A DNA stretch of 64,000 bases, taken from Actinoplanes ianthinogenes (lineage in GTDB: Bacteria > Actinomycetota > Actinomycetes > Mycobacteriales > Micromonosporaceae). The notes under the pieces were generated by a model. The model did no database searches, was not told where the DNA came from, and worked only from the letters and a program-made list of their open reading frames with translations. The translations under genes and the position numbers were made by a program. Positions 42,018 to 50,544 of this stretch are shown here, piece by piece. Location of the stretch: contig NZ_AP023356.1 in NCBI RefSeq assembly GCF_018324205.1, positions 682,001 to 746,000 of the forward strand. The letters run 5' to 3'. Each line of letters opens with the position of its first letter. Positions within the stretch are counted from its first letter, which is position 1.

Positions 42018-43325
42018 ATGCAGCGCAGGACCGACCTCATCGAGGACTTGATGAGCCGCTTCCCGAACGTTCCGCGGGAAGCGGTGATCAAGGAGGATCT
42101 GCTGCGTGGCGGCCTGGCGTTCGACGACGCGGCACTGACCGACAACGAGAACGGGGACGTGAAGCCGAAGTCGTACTTCATCTTCTCGTTCGACCACCGG
42201 ACGCTTCCGGAGCTCGGCGAGGCGGCGCTGCGGCGGCCGCCGGAGGAGATCGTGCTGACCGGCGGGCCCTATGACCTGCGTCGCACGGTCGTGTCGGTGC
42301 GGACGAACCCCGAGTCGCCGTATCGGGTTAAACCCGACGCCGACGGCCGCCTGATGCTCTTCCTGGACGACCGGCCGATCGCCGAGGTGGGGCTGCCGCC
42401 GATGCCGGACTACTACCGGCACACGCTGGCCAACGGCAAGCAGGTGATGGAGGTCGCGCCGACGATCCAGTGGGGCTACCTGGTCTACCTGACGGTGTTC
42501 CGGGTGTGTCAGTACTTCGGCGCCAAGGAGGAGTGCCAGTACTGCGACATCAACCACAACTGGCGGCAGCACAAGGCGGCGGGCCGGCCGTACACCGGGG
42601 TGAAACCGGTGGACGAGGTGCTCGAGGCGCTCGCGATCATCGACAAGCACGACACGCTGAAGACGTCGCACGCCTACACGCTCACCGGCGGCAGCGTCAC
42701 CTCGCAGGTCGGCGGCAAGGCGGAGGCCGACTTCTACGGCCAGTACGCGCAGGCGATCGAGGAGCGTTTCCCCGGCCGGTGGATCGGCAAGGTGGTCGCT
42801 CAGGCGCTGCCCCGGGCCGACGTGCAGCGCTTCAAGGACTACGGCATCCAGATCTACCACCCGAACTACGAGGTGTGGGACAAGCGACTGTTCGAGCTGT
42901 ACTGCCCCGGTAAGGAGCGGTATGTCGGCCGTGAGGAGTGGCACCGCCGCATCCTCGAGTCGGCCGAGGTGTTCGGGCCGCGCAACGTGATCCCGAACTT
43001 CGTGGCCGGGATCGAGATGGCCGAGCCGTTCGGCTTCACCACGGTCAACGAGGCGATCGACTCGACCACCGAGGGCCTGGAGTACTTCATGTCCCGGGGC
43101 ATCACGCCGCGCTTCACCACCTGGTGCCCGGAGCCGACCACGCCGCTGGGCAAGACCAACCCGAACGGCGCCCCGCTGGAGTACCACATCCGGCTGCTCG
43201 AGGCGTATCGCGCGACGATGGAGTCGAACGGCCTGACCAGCCCGCCGGGGTACGGTCCGGCCGGCGCCGGGCGCGCGGTCTTCTCCGTCAGCTCGTTCAT
43301 GGACAGCCTGCCCGCCGAGGACTGA
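42018..43325 (+). CDS. Radical SAM protein with CX8CX2C cluster motif
   Basis: A 435-residue protein. Cysteines that would bind the 4Fe-4S cluster are C164, C173 and C176 (VCQYFGAKEECQYCD), i.e. CX8CX2C where most of the family has CX3CX2C. After it come TLTGGSVTSQ, resembling the GGE/SAM-contact loop, and further barrel strands (WIGKVVAQ, IQIYHPNYEVWD). The N-terminal about 150 residues and the C-terminal region are unassigned. A ribosome site AGCAGGAGGAAAG precedes the ATG. No partner gene is adjacent and it has its own terminator. Reaction unknown. Confidence 0.85.
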   Translation: MQRRTDLIEDLMSRFPNVPREAVIKEDLLRGGLAFDDAALTDNENGDVKPKSYFIFSFDHRTLPELGEAALRRPPEEIVLTGGPYDLRRTVVSVRTNPESPYRVKPDADGRLMLFLDDRPIAEVGLPPMPDYYRHTLANGKQVMEVAPTIQWGYLVYLTVFRVCQYFGAKEECQYCDINHNWRQHKAAGRPYTGVKPVDEVLEALAIIDKHDTLKTSHAYTLTGGSVTSQVGGKAEADFYGQYAQAIEERFPGRWIGKVVAQALPRADVQRFKDYGIQIYHPNYEVWDKRLFELYCPGKERYVGREEWHRRILESAEVFGPRNVIPNFVAGIEMAEPFGFTTVNEAIDSTTEGLEYFMSRGITPRFTTWCPEPTTPLGKTNPNGAPLEYHIRLLEAYRATMESNGLTSPPGYGPAGAGRAVFSVSSFMDSLPAED

Positions 43326-43340
43326 ACCCGACCACTCTCC

Positions 43341-43377
43341 GGGGTGGCCGCCCGCCATGGGTGGCCACCCCGTTTTT
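43341..43377 (+). terminator. Rho-independent terminator of the radical SAM gene
   Basis: Nine-base arms GGGGTGGCC / GGCCACCCC, 13-base loop, then GTTTTTG. It is the one clear stem plus T-tract terminator in the window. Confidence 0.85.
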
Positions 43378-43585
43378 GCGTACCGTCAAGCCCTCTGATC
43401 CGCCCGGGGACGGTCACAACCGGCCGGCAACCGGCCGCCCGTCCGGTGTGCTGATTGTCCGGATCAGGCGGTAGTCACGCACCCGACCTGCAACCTCATT
43501 GCCCTCAGTCAAGGTCTGCACCCCGGATGAAACCTGCCGATCGAAGCAGGCACCCCCGAAAAGCAACTTGGCGAGAGGTCAGCAC
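43378..43585 (+). other. Upstream region of the GH5-like gene, self-complementary
   Basis: About 210 bases without a gene. CTGATCCG (43395-43402) can pair with CGGATCAG (43460-43467), enclosing GGCCGG-CAA-CCGGCC; a further CCTGC/GCAGG hairpin lies near 43542. I see no LacI operator, no good -35/-10 pair and no known riboswitch consensus. Confidence 0.4.
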
Positions 43586-45076
43586 ATGAGCATCCGGAAC
43601 CGCGCGACCGCCCTGGCGTCCACGATTCTTGCTTCCTCTCTCCTGTTCGGCTCGGTGCTCGCCGCCTCCCCGGCTCGGGCGGACGACGGCACCGCGGTCG
43701 AGGCCGTCGCGCCGACCCTGGCGAGCCGGCTGGCCGCGGTGAAGGTCGCCAAGACGATCAACTACTACCCGTCGAACGCCGGCTGGTCGGCGATGTGGAC
43801 CGGCTTCGACCCGGTCGCGATCGACGCGGACCTGGCCAAGGCCGCCGCGCTCGGCGCCGACAACGTGCGGGTCATCGTCTTCCCGGACGCGTTCGGCTAC
43901 CCGGCCCCGAAGGTCGAGTACACCGAGAAGCTGCGCAAGTTCGTCAGCATCGCCGACTCCTACGGGATGACCGTGAAGTTCACCCTCTTCGACTGGTGGG
44001 CCGGTTACAGCGACGCGGCCCGCAGCATCGCGTGGGCCAAGGCGATCCTCGACCCCTACAAGGACGACCCGCGGGTGCTCGCGGTCGAGCTGAAGAACGA
44101 GTTCCAGCCGTCCGACGCCGACGCGGTCACCTGGGTCCGCCAGGTCATCCCGGCCGTCCGCGCCGCCGCCCCGGCCATGCCGCTGACCCTGTCGGTCGAC
44201 GGCGGCACCGGCGCCACAGGCATGGCGAGCATCAAGGCCGCGCTGGTCAGCACGCCGCTCGACTACTACGACTTCCACTTCTACGGCAACTCGGAGCGCT
44301 CGCTGGCCGAGATCCGCAAGGCACAGTCCGCGGTCTCCCCGGCCCCGATCGTGATCGGCGAGACCGGCGTCAGCAGCGGCGCCACCAGCGAGGGCGAGCA
44401 GGCGCTGTACCTGGCCCGGGTGTTCCGCGCGGCGACCGAGGCCGGCGTGGGCTCGGTGGCTCCGTGGACGCTGAACGACTTCTCGGACGGCGCGATCCCG
44501 TCGAACTCGACCGTCTCGACGATCCCGGCGCAGTACACCTTCGGCCTGTACCACGCGGACGGCTCGGCCAAGCTGGCCGCCTCCGTGGTCCGCACCGCCT
44601 GGACCACCGGCACCATGCCGAACACCTTCCTGAACCTCGGCTTCGAGTCCGCCGACGTCGACTCGCCGTGGAAGCAGAACCTCCCGCAGGCCGGCGCCGG
44701 CGTGGTGACCAGCGAGATGCCGCGTCTCGGGTCGCGGTCCCTCAAGTTCACCGGCACCACCCGGACCAGCGCGGGCCTGCCCTCGATGCGCGTCGCCCCG
44801 ATCACGCCGGTGCAGCCGGGCTACAAGTGGCGGGCCGAGGCGTTCGCCCGCGGGTTCAACGCGACCGGGATCACCGAGATCTCGCTGAGCTGGTTCGACG
44901 CCAACGGCAAGTGGATCAGCGAGAGCACCTCCAACCGGCTGCCGGTCGGTAACACCACCTGGACCAAGCTCGTTGTGGACACCGTGGCTCCGGCCGGTGC
45001 GGCCGCGGTCCAGCTGCACCTGAAGAACGCGGACAACAGCGGCACCGTCTACTTCGACGACGTCGCGATCTCCTGA
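43586..45076 (+). CDS. Secreted GH5-like glycoside hydrolase with C-terminal CBM
   Basis: A 496-residue secreted enzyme: signal peptide (LLFGSVLAASPARA), TIM barrel about 50-345 with acid/base Glu172 in ELKNEFQ, DFHFYGN, and nucleophile Glu259 in VIGETGVSS, the two-glutamate plan of clan A (GH5 and relatives). The C-terminal about 145 residues (from FLNLGFESADV) form a beta-sandwich like CBM4/CBM_4_9 with YFDDVAIS at the end. A beta-mannanase or glucanase-type activity is likely but not assignable. ATG 43586 follows GAGAGG; the open frame upstream is not supported. Confidence 0.85.
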   Translation: MSIRNRATALASTILASSLLFGSVLAASPARADDGTAVEAVAPTLASRLAAVKVAKTINYYPSNAGWSAMWTGFDPVAIDADLAKAAALGADNVRVIVFPDAFGYPAPKVEYTEKLRKFVSIADSYGMTVKFTLFDWWAGYSDAARSIAWAKAILDPYKDDPRVLAVELKNEFQPSDADAVTWVRQVIPAVRAAAPAMPLTLSVDGGTGATGMASIKAALVSTPLDYYDFHFYGNSERSLAEIRKAQSAVSPAPIVIGETGVSSGATSEGEQALYLARVFRAATEAGVGSVAPWTLNDFSDGAIPSNSTVSTIPAQYTFGLYHADGSAKLAASVVRTAWTTGTMPNTFLNLGFESADVDSPWKQNLPQAGAGVVTSEMPRLGSRSLKFTGTTRTSAGLPSMRVAPITPVQPGYKWRAEAFARGFNATGITEISLSWFDANGKWISESTSNRLPVGNTTWTKLVVDTVAPAGAAAVQLHLKNADNSGTVYFDDVAIS

Positions 45077-45086
45077 ATCACCTCGG

Positions 45087-45171
45087 TCCGCTGGGTGCCC
45101 GGCTCCGCTGGGTGCCCGGCTCCGCTGGGTGCCCGGCTCCGCTGGGCGCCCGGCTCCGCTAGATGCCCGGC
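45087..45171. repeat. Five tandem 17-bp repeats between convergent genes
   Basis: TCCGCTGGGTGCCCGGC at 45087, 45104 and 45121, then variants at 45138 (one change) and 45155 (two changes). The fifth unit supplies the TAG stop and last codons (PGI) of the minus-strand sorbosone-dehydrogenase-like gene, so the array probably grew out of that gene's end. Confidence 0.8.
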
Positions 45172-46421
45172 CAGGAGACGCGGTAGATGGCGCCGGCCAG
45201 GTCGTCGCTGACATAGATGGCCTGGTCCGGGCCCTGCACCGCCATCACCGGGCGGCCCCAGCGGTTGCCCTGCTCGTCCTGGAAGCCGGTCAGCAGGGTC
45301 TGCTGCGGCCCGAGCCCGCCGTCCTTCCAGGCGAAGAAGGACACCTCGGGGGCCCGGGGCGGTTTCCTGTTCCACGAACCGTGGATCCCGACCAGGGCAC
45401 CCTTTCCGTACGGCGCGGGCAGCCCGGGCGCGGTCGCGAAGCTCAAGCCGAGCGGGGCGGAGTGCGCACCCATCGCCTGCTCGACCGGCGCCAGCGTGGC
45501 GCAGTCCAGCTTCGTCCCGTCCGGGTTGAGCTGCACGTCCCGGTCGAACGCCCGGTCGGTGTCCGGGTTGCAGAACGGCCAGCCCAGGTCCCGTCCCTGA
45601 GTCAGTTTCGCCAGCGGCTCGACGGGGTGGTCGTTGACATAGTCGACCTTGACCTTGCCGTCGGCCGGGTCGGCGATGTTGTCCCGGTTGTTGACGGCGG
45701 TCCAGACCGCGCCGTCCGGGGCGACCGCCAGCCCGGTCCCGTTGCGCACGCCCCGCGCGAAGGTGGTCGGGGTGCCCCCGCCGGGCGGGGCCTTGAGGAT
45801 GGTGGCCCGCTCCGGGGAAGCGTCCCGGTCCTCGACCGAGACGTTGCCGGTCGAGCCGACCGAGATGTAGATGGCGCCGTCCGCGCCGATCGCGACGCTC
45901 TTCAGCGCGTGCGCGTAGGCGCCACGCAGCTCGGAACTCTTGGCGTCGGGCAGGCCGTCGACCACGACCTTGCGCCCGGACACCTTGCCGTTCGCGTACT
46001 GAAAGGTGTTGATCTGGTCGCTTTCGGCCACGTAGAGGGTGTTGCCGGCGAAGGCGAGGCCGTGCGGCTCGTTCAGCCCGCTCAGCAGGGTGCGCTGGAC
46101 GGTGGCGCCGCCGGCCCGGGCCGGGGTCAGGGCCAGCACGTCGCCGAACTTGGGGCGGGACACCAGCAGCCGGCGATCCGGGGTCCAGGCCAGCAGCCGG
46201 GCCTTGGGCACCCGGGCGAAGAGCGAGACCGACCAGCCGGCCGGCACCTTCATCTCGTGCCCGTCGAGCTGGACGGTGGTGGCGACCAGGCCGCCGGCCT
46301 CGAGGGGTTGCGCGGCGGGCTGTTCCGACGTCCCGGCCGAAGGCTTGTCCGGCGTGGACGAGCACGCGGTCAGGGCCAAGCCCAGGACACCGGCCATCAG
46401 CGCACGCACCGCTCTCGTCAC
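45159..46421 (-). CDS. Sorbosone dehydrogenase-like lipoprotein (PQQ-type propeller)
   Basis: A 420-residue lipoprotein (LTAC, Cys17 from the GTG at 46421). The body is a soluble glucose/L-sorbosone dehydrogenase-type beta-propeller: GLNEPHGLAFAGNTLYVAE, YAHALKSVAIGADGAIYISVGS, FARGVRNGTGLAVAPDG, QGRDLGWPFCNP, HSAPLGLSF, HGSWNRKPP and MAVQGPDQAIYVSDD. It probably oxidises a sugar or binds one outside the cell; PQQ supply is not evident in the window. Frame is open upstream of 46421 but lacks a signal. Diverges from the AbfB gene. Confidence 0.88.
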   Translation of the reverse strand: MTRAVRALMAGVLGLALTACSSTPDKPSAGTSEQPAAQPLEAGGLVATTVQLDGHEMKVPAGWSVSLFARVPKARLLAWTPDRRLLVSRPKFGDVLALTPARAGGATVQRTLLSGLNEPHGLAFAGNTLYVAESDQINTFQYANGKVSGRKVVVDGLPDAKSSELRGAYAHALKSVAIGADGAIYISVGSTGNVSVEDRDASPERATILKAPPGGGTPTTFARGVRNGTGLAVAPDGAVWTAVNNRDNIADPADGKVKVDYVNDHPVEPLAKLTQGRDLGWPFCNPDTDRAFDRDVQLNPDGTKLDCATLAPVEQAMGAHSAPLGLSFATAPGLPAPYGKGALVGIHGSWNRKPPRAPEVSFFAWKDGGLGPQQTLLTGFQDEQGNRWGRPVMAVQGPDQAIYVSDDLAGAIYRVSWPGI

Positions 46422-46512
46422 GCCCGCGACCTTACCCGCCGGACGCATCCGGTGGCGGGACCCGGTGATCGCGTAAGGTTGGCGGTTGCGCTCGCACCAG
46501 GAGGAACACTCG

Positions 46513-47163
46513 ATGACCATCTACGGCCCCGGCGGCGTCGACGTCCGGGATCGCCGCCGTCTGCATCCCGGCGTGCTCGCGCTCGTCGCCGTCGCGGGGG
46601 TCATCGTGGTCGCGGCGCTCGGCTACTTCGTGTTCCGCTCGCCCGCCGACCCAGCGCCGCAGGTCCCGGCCGCGGCATCGCTGCCCGCCGTGCAGGTCAC
46701 CTCCTCGCCTGCGCCGCCGTCCGAGTCGCCCAGCCCGACCGCGCCGGCCGGAATCACCACCGGCACCTGGCTGGTCACCCCGGCCGACGACAAGGACAGT
46801 TACCTGGTCGCCGACGACGAATACGCCGCGATGTCCGACGAGGCGGCGCCGCTCACGGTCGTCGCCGGCCTGGCCGACGACTCGTGTGTCTCGTTCCGCG
46901 ACGAGGACGGCGACTACCTGCGGCACTTCGATTACCGCCTGCGCTTCGACGCCCAGGACGACTCGGACCTGTTCCGCAAGGACGCCACCTTCTGCCCCGA
47001 GGACGACCAGCCGGCCGGCACCGTCCGCCTGCGGTCCAAGAACTACCCGGACTACTTCCTGCACCGCCGCGACGACGACTCGCTGTACATCGACAAGCCC
47101 GAGGACTCGGACGACTTCGTCGAGGAAAGCTCCTTCAGCCTCCGCTCCCCGACCGACTCCTGA
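46513..47163 (+). CDS. Membrane-anchored AbfB (CBM42-like) domain protein
   Basis: A 216-residue protein with a cytoplasmic N-terminus, one membrane helix (about 20-42), a Pro/Ser linker and an extracytoplasmic AbfB fold (about 85-212): SFRDEDGDYLRHFDYRLRF, FRKDATFCP, VRLRSKNYPDYFLHRR. AbfB modules bind arabinofuranose side chains; here no catalytic domain is attached, so it may be a surface sugar-binding or sensor protein. Strong ribosome site CAGGAGGAA. The stop is 10 bases from that of the convergent deazaflavin reductase. Confidence 0.85.
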   Translation: MTIYGPGGVDVRDRRRLHPGVLALVAVAGVIVVAALGYFVFRSPADPAPQVPAAASLPAVQVTSSPAPPSESPSPTAPAGITTGTWLVTPADDKDSYLVADDEYAAMSDEAAPLTVVAGLADDSCVSFRDEDGDYLRHFDYRLRFDAQDDSDLFRKDATFCPEDDQPAGTVRLRSKNYPDYFLHRRDDDSLYIDKPEDSDDFVEESSFSLRSPTDS

Positions 47164-47173
47164 GAGCTCCCGG

Positions 47174-47641
47174 TCACGACGGATACTCGGTCAGACGGAT
47201 GATGGGCAGCTCCCGGTCGGTCTTCTTCTGATAGCCGGCGAAGCGCGGGGCGGTCGCGATGATCCGCTGCCAGGCCCTGTCCCGCTCGGCGCCGTGCAGC
47301 TGCTCGGCGCGGACCTCGAGGCTCTGCTCGCCGATCTGGATGAACACCCGGTCGGGGTGGGCGGCGAGGTTGTAATACCAGGCCGGGTTGCCACGTGCGC
47401 CGGCCGCCGAGGCCACGATCAGGCGGCTGCCGTCCTCGGCGCGGAACCAGACGACCGGGGTCTGCCGCTCCATGCTGGACTTGCGGCCGATCGTGATCAG
47501 GATCAGGGAGCCGGTCTCGGCGTCGGCGGCGCCCCTCCCCGATCGGCGGATCCGGCGCATCGCCAGGCCGTTGAAGAACTTCAGGAACGAGCCTCCCGGC
47601 TGCCGAGCCCCTCGGGTGCCGGTCCTGGTGTCGAAGGCCAT
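47174..47641 (-). CDS. Deazaflavin-dependent nitroreductase family protein
   Basis: A 155-residue F420-type split-barrel protein, second of its family here. Motifs: LITIGRKSSMERQTPVVWF (family TxGRKSG... signature), SAAGARGNPAWYYNLAAHP and VRAEQLHGAERDRAW, a good match to the family core. The RKS rather than RKSG is a small change. Likely F420H2-dependent quinone/nitro reduction. Start ATG 47641. Confidence 0.88.
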   Translation of the reverse strand: MAFDTRTGTRGARQPGGSFLKFFNGLAMRRIRRSGRGAADAETGSLILITIGRKSSMERQTPVVWFRAEDGSRLIVASAAGARGNPAWYYNLAAHPDRVFIQIGEQSLEVRAEQLHGAERDRAWQRIIATAPRFAGYQKKTDRELPIIRLTEYPS

Positions 47642-47682
47642 GCTGTCTCCTCACTGCTCGTCGGCCGGTCTCACACCGCTGG

Positions 47683-49107
47683 TCAGACCAGGCGGCGGAT
47701 CTCACCGTACGCACGGTAGAAGCCGCCCCGGGCGGCCTCCCGGACCCCGGTGACCACGAACCGGCTGCCCGGCTCGCGGATGCCCTTGGGGAACTGGACC
47801 TGCCAGTCCGTGTGGTAACCCGAGGACAGCACCCGGACCCGCACCCGGCCGCCGACGTCGACGCACTCGACCAGCACACCGTCGGTGGCGTCATGGACGA
47901 TCTCGACCGTGGTGGACGGGGCGACCTCGGGCATCTGCGGCGGCGCCTTGACGTCGACCGCCTGCGGGACGGTGCCGTCCACCGCCGACCGGACCGCCGC
48001 CTCGCTGGCGTCGATGCAGGCCAGCGAGCCGTCGGTGGTGACGATGTAGAGGCGCTCGTCGTGGTACTGCATCGAGTAGGCCGAGCCGCAGCCGGTCGCC
48101 AGTTTCCACAAGCGGGTGCCGTTGGTGTCGAAGCAGTAGATCGACGACGCACTGTCGCCGGCGAAGACGTAGCGCCCGTCCTCGGCGGTGGCGCAGGAAT
48201 AGACAGCCGCGTCACATCGATAAGCCTGCCGGTGGGACCCGTCTTTGCCCAGCTCGACCACCTCGCGGGTGGAGGTGCCGGCGTAGAGGGTGTCCCGCTC
48301 CTGCCAGCCGAACAGCACCGGCCCGGTCTTGGTGTGCCACAGCTCCCGCCCGGTCCGCCAGTCGAAACTGGTCACTCCGGCCGAGTGCCCGTGGTGCACG
48401 GCGGTCGCGTCGCACCGCACCATCCACGCCGACCTGCCCCGCCCGGGCCGCTGCCAGAGGAACTCGTCCTCGTGGTCGATCGCGGAGATCCCGCCGTTGG
48501 CGTCGGAGACCCCGAGCACACCGTCGTGGATGTCCAGCCAGTAGATGTCGATCTCCGGGGCGATCCGGTAAGCCAGCCGGGGCACCTTGCCGGACAAGTC
48601 GTAGACGTTGCCGTCGTCGCAGCCCGCGTAGATCCAGCCGTCGTCGGCGACGATGCATTTCACGCCGTCGGGCAGCCGGAACTGCTGCCGCACCGTGGCA
48701 TCGTGGCCGAGCGTGGTGATCAGGCCGCGCTCGTTGCCGACCATGCACACGTCGTCGTCCACGAAGATGCCGAACGCCGGGCTGCCCGACGCGTAACGCC
48801 AGAGGATCGGCGCGCGGGTGGTGGCGGTGGAGCGGGTGCTGGTGATCTGGCGGCGGGACACCGACCGCTTCTGCCGGCCGCCGAGGACCGCCGGGGCATA
48901 CCCTTTGCGGACTTTTTCGCCGATCTTCTTCGACGCCTCGGCCTTCGCCTTCTCCGGGGTGGTAAACGACGACTGCTTGACCTGGCCGCGATCGCCGATC
49001 CGGCCATAGCGGACGGTCAGGTCGGTGCCGTCGACAGTCACCTCGTAGAACTTGTGCGCACTCCCGCTGTCCTCGGAGAGTTCGAGGTACGTCGTGTCGG
49101 CAGGCAT
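47683..49107 (-). CDS. WGR domain fused to a PQQ/WD-like beta-propeller
   Basis: A 474-residue protein. Residues 1-80 are a WGR domain (YLELSEDSGSAHKFYEV; TVRYGRIGDRGQ, where the eponymous WGR triplet reads YGR; FTTPEKAKAEA). From about 105 to 390 there are some seven blades of PQQ/quinoprotein type (GIFVDDDVCMVGNERG, DDGWIYAGCDDGNVYDL, TLYAGTSTREVVELG, RYVFAGDSASSIYCFDTNG, RLYIVTTDGSLACID). The C-terminal 80 residues are unassigned. No signal peptide, so it acts in the cytoplasm. WGR domains are linked to DNA/ADP-ribosylation contexts; role here unknown. ATG 49107 is spaced eight bases from AAAGG. Confidence 0.8.
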   Translation of the reverse strand: MPADTTYLELSEDSGSAHKFYEVTVDGTDLTVRYGRIGDRGQVKQSSFTTPEKAKAEASKKIGEKVRKGYAPAVLGGRQKRSVSRRQITSTRSTATTRAPILWRYASGSPAFGIFVDDDVCMVGNERGLITTLGHDATVRQQFRLPDGVKCIVADDGWIYAGCDDGNVYDLSGKVPRLAYRIAPEIDIYWLDIHDGVLGVSDANGGISAIDHEDEFLWQRPGRGRSAWMVRCDATAVHHGHSAGVTSFDWRTGRELWHTKTGPVLFGWQERDTLYAGTSTREVVELGKDGSHRQAYRCDAAVYSCATAEDGRYVFAGDSASSIYCFDTNGTRLWKLATGCGSAYSMQYHDERLYIVTTDGSLACIDASEAAVRSAVDGTVPQAVDVKAPPQMPEVAPSTTVEIVHDATDGVLVECVDVGGRVRVRVLSSGYHTDWQVQFPKGIREPGSRFVVTGVREAARGGFYRAYGEIRRLV

Positions 49108-49188
49108 CACAGCCACCTTTCGCCTTGCGGTCCGTCAGGAGATGCGAGGAACCTAGCGGCCGGGTACGACAAAAACATGAGGGCCTGA

Positions 49189-49806
49189 TCAGGACGGGTA
49201 CGGCAGGGAGCGGGCCCGGCTCTCGGCGACGCCGGCGAGGCGGACCAACTCGGCCGTGCCGATCGCCGGGTCGGCACTGGACAGCCAGATCACCGAGCCG
49301 GGTGCCATGTAGACCACCTCGCTCGACCCGCCGCCGGTGCGCTGCATGGTGACCGGCCGGCCGTCGAGCACGGTGAGGTTGGCGAACCCGCAGCCGCCGG
49401 CGGCCTGCTCATAGGTGGCGGCGAAGGAGCTGTCCGGGGCGTAGAGCACCACCTGCTCCCGCACCTTTCCCACCGTGACCGAGAGCCAGGCGCGGCCACC
49501 GAGCGCATACAACCCGTTCTCGGCGACCCAGGGGAAGGTGTCGCAGCGGTCCGGCTGGACGGCGACGCCGCCGCAGCGCTCGGCGGTCAGCACCACGAAC
49601 CGGCTGGAGGTGACGCCGCCGGCCGGCCCGACGTCCGCGGCGCGCAGCGTGGCACCGGCCGGTGTGGAGCTCGCGAGGCCGCAGGGTGCGGCCGGGGCCG
49701 GCGACACGGCGGCACTCGCCGGCGCCTCCGGGCGTGCCGCCTGGTCAGCGCACGCGGTCAGCAGCAGGACGGCCAGCACGGGCACTGCCGTGTACCTGCC
49801 TGACAT
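49189..49806 (-). CDS. Lipoprotein of unknown function
   Basis: A 205-residue lipoprotein: lipobox LTAC (about 16-19), Ala/Pro-rich linker, then a domain with paired cysteines (APCGLA, ERCGG, DRCDTF, GGCGFA) and WVAENGLYALGGRAWLSVTVG. The form resembles secreted actinobacterial lipoproteins of the LpqN/LppX size class but I cannot assign a family. ATG 49806 gives the correct signal; upstream start rejected. Divergent from the ArsR gene. Confidence 0.65.
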   Translation of the reverse strand: MSGRYTAVPVLAVLLLTACADQAARPEAPASAAVSPAPAAPCGLASSTPAGATLRAADVGPAGGVTSSRFVVLTAERCGGVAVQPDRCDTFPWVAENGLYALGGRAWLSVTVGKVREQVVLYAPDSSFAATYEQAAGGCGFANLTVLDGRPVTMQRTGGGSSEVVYMAPGSVIWLSSADPAIGTAELVRLAGVAESRARSLPYPS

Positions 49807-49910
49807 GCGATTTCCTGACCCCGGTCCGATGAACCAGCAGAGCGTACCGGCTGTCCTTCCGGGCTCCGCGGACATCCCCGATGGTCAATATCGGACAGGC
49901 GCCGAGGTAT

Positions 49911-49942
49911 TGCAGAGCTGGTTATGCATTAGCTACTCTGCA
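49911..49942. promoter_or_regulatory. Candidate ArsR operator
   Basis: TGCAGAG (49911-49917) and CTCTGCA (49936-49942) form a perfect inverted repeat around an 18-base AT-rich spacer, 20 bases before the ArsR ATG, a common place for autorepression. Confidence 0.45.
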
Positions 49943-49962
49943 TTGGCGGAACGGAGGCGAGC

Positions 49963-50544
49963 ATGACCGTGAGACCGACCACGGAGATCGAGGCGCTGCG
50001 CGCCCTGGCCCATCCCCTGCGCATGCGGATCCTCGGTTCGCTGCGGGTCGAGGGCCCGGCCACCTCGGCGATCCTCGCCCGCCGCCTGTCCACCGACTCC
50101 GGCCAGACCAGTCACCACCTGCGGATGCTGCACCGGCACGGCTTCATCGACGAGGCACCCGAGCTCGGCAAGGGTGACCGCGGCCGCGAGCGCTGGTGGA
50201 AAGCCGCCCAGACCGCCAGCTCCTGGCCCAATCGAGGCGACGACCTCGGCCCCGGTGGCCCCGAGGTGGTGGCCGCCCTCGATCACGCCGCCCATCTGGT
50301 GTGGAACCAGGTGGCCGACAACTTCCGGGTTCAGGTGGACCGCGGCATGTGGTCACACGAGTGGCAGGACGCGGCCGGCTTCGCCGATCACGCGATCCGC
50401 ACCACGCCCGAGCGCCTGGCGTCGCTGCGGGAGGCGCTGCGTCAGGTGATCGCCGAGCACGATCTGGGGGTGGACCCGGAGGAGCCCGACGCCGACACGG
50501 TCGTCGTGGTCGTCCAGGCGTTCCCCTATCGAGAAACCCGATGA
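49963..50544 (+). CDS. ArsR-type (HTH_20) regulator
   Basis: A 193-residue regulator with a winged helix-turn-helix (about 5-65): LRALAHPLRMRILGSL, ...ARRLSTDSGQTSHHLRMLHRHGFI..., the ArsR pattern. The C-terminal 120 residues hold a helical region with no metal-binding CxC motif, so the signal is probably not a metal. It overlaps the MFS gene by ATGA, so repressor and exporter are one operon. Confidence 0.88.
   Translation: MTVRPTTEIEALRALAHPLRMRILGSLRVEGPATSAILARRLSTDSGQTSHHLRMLHRHGFIDEAPELGKGDRGRERWWKAAQTASSWPNRGDDLGPGGPEVVAALDHAAHLVWNQVADNFRVQVDRGMWSHEWQDAAGFADHAIRTTPERLASLREALRQVIAEHDLGVDPEEPDADTVVVVVQAFPYRETR

Noticed and set aside
43378..43585. Cyclic-di-GMP (GEMM) or ydaO riboswitch before the GH5-like gene
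   Set aside because: The conserved aptamer blocks are not present; only simple dyads are seen.
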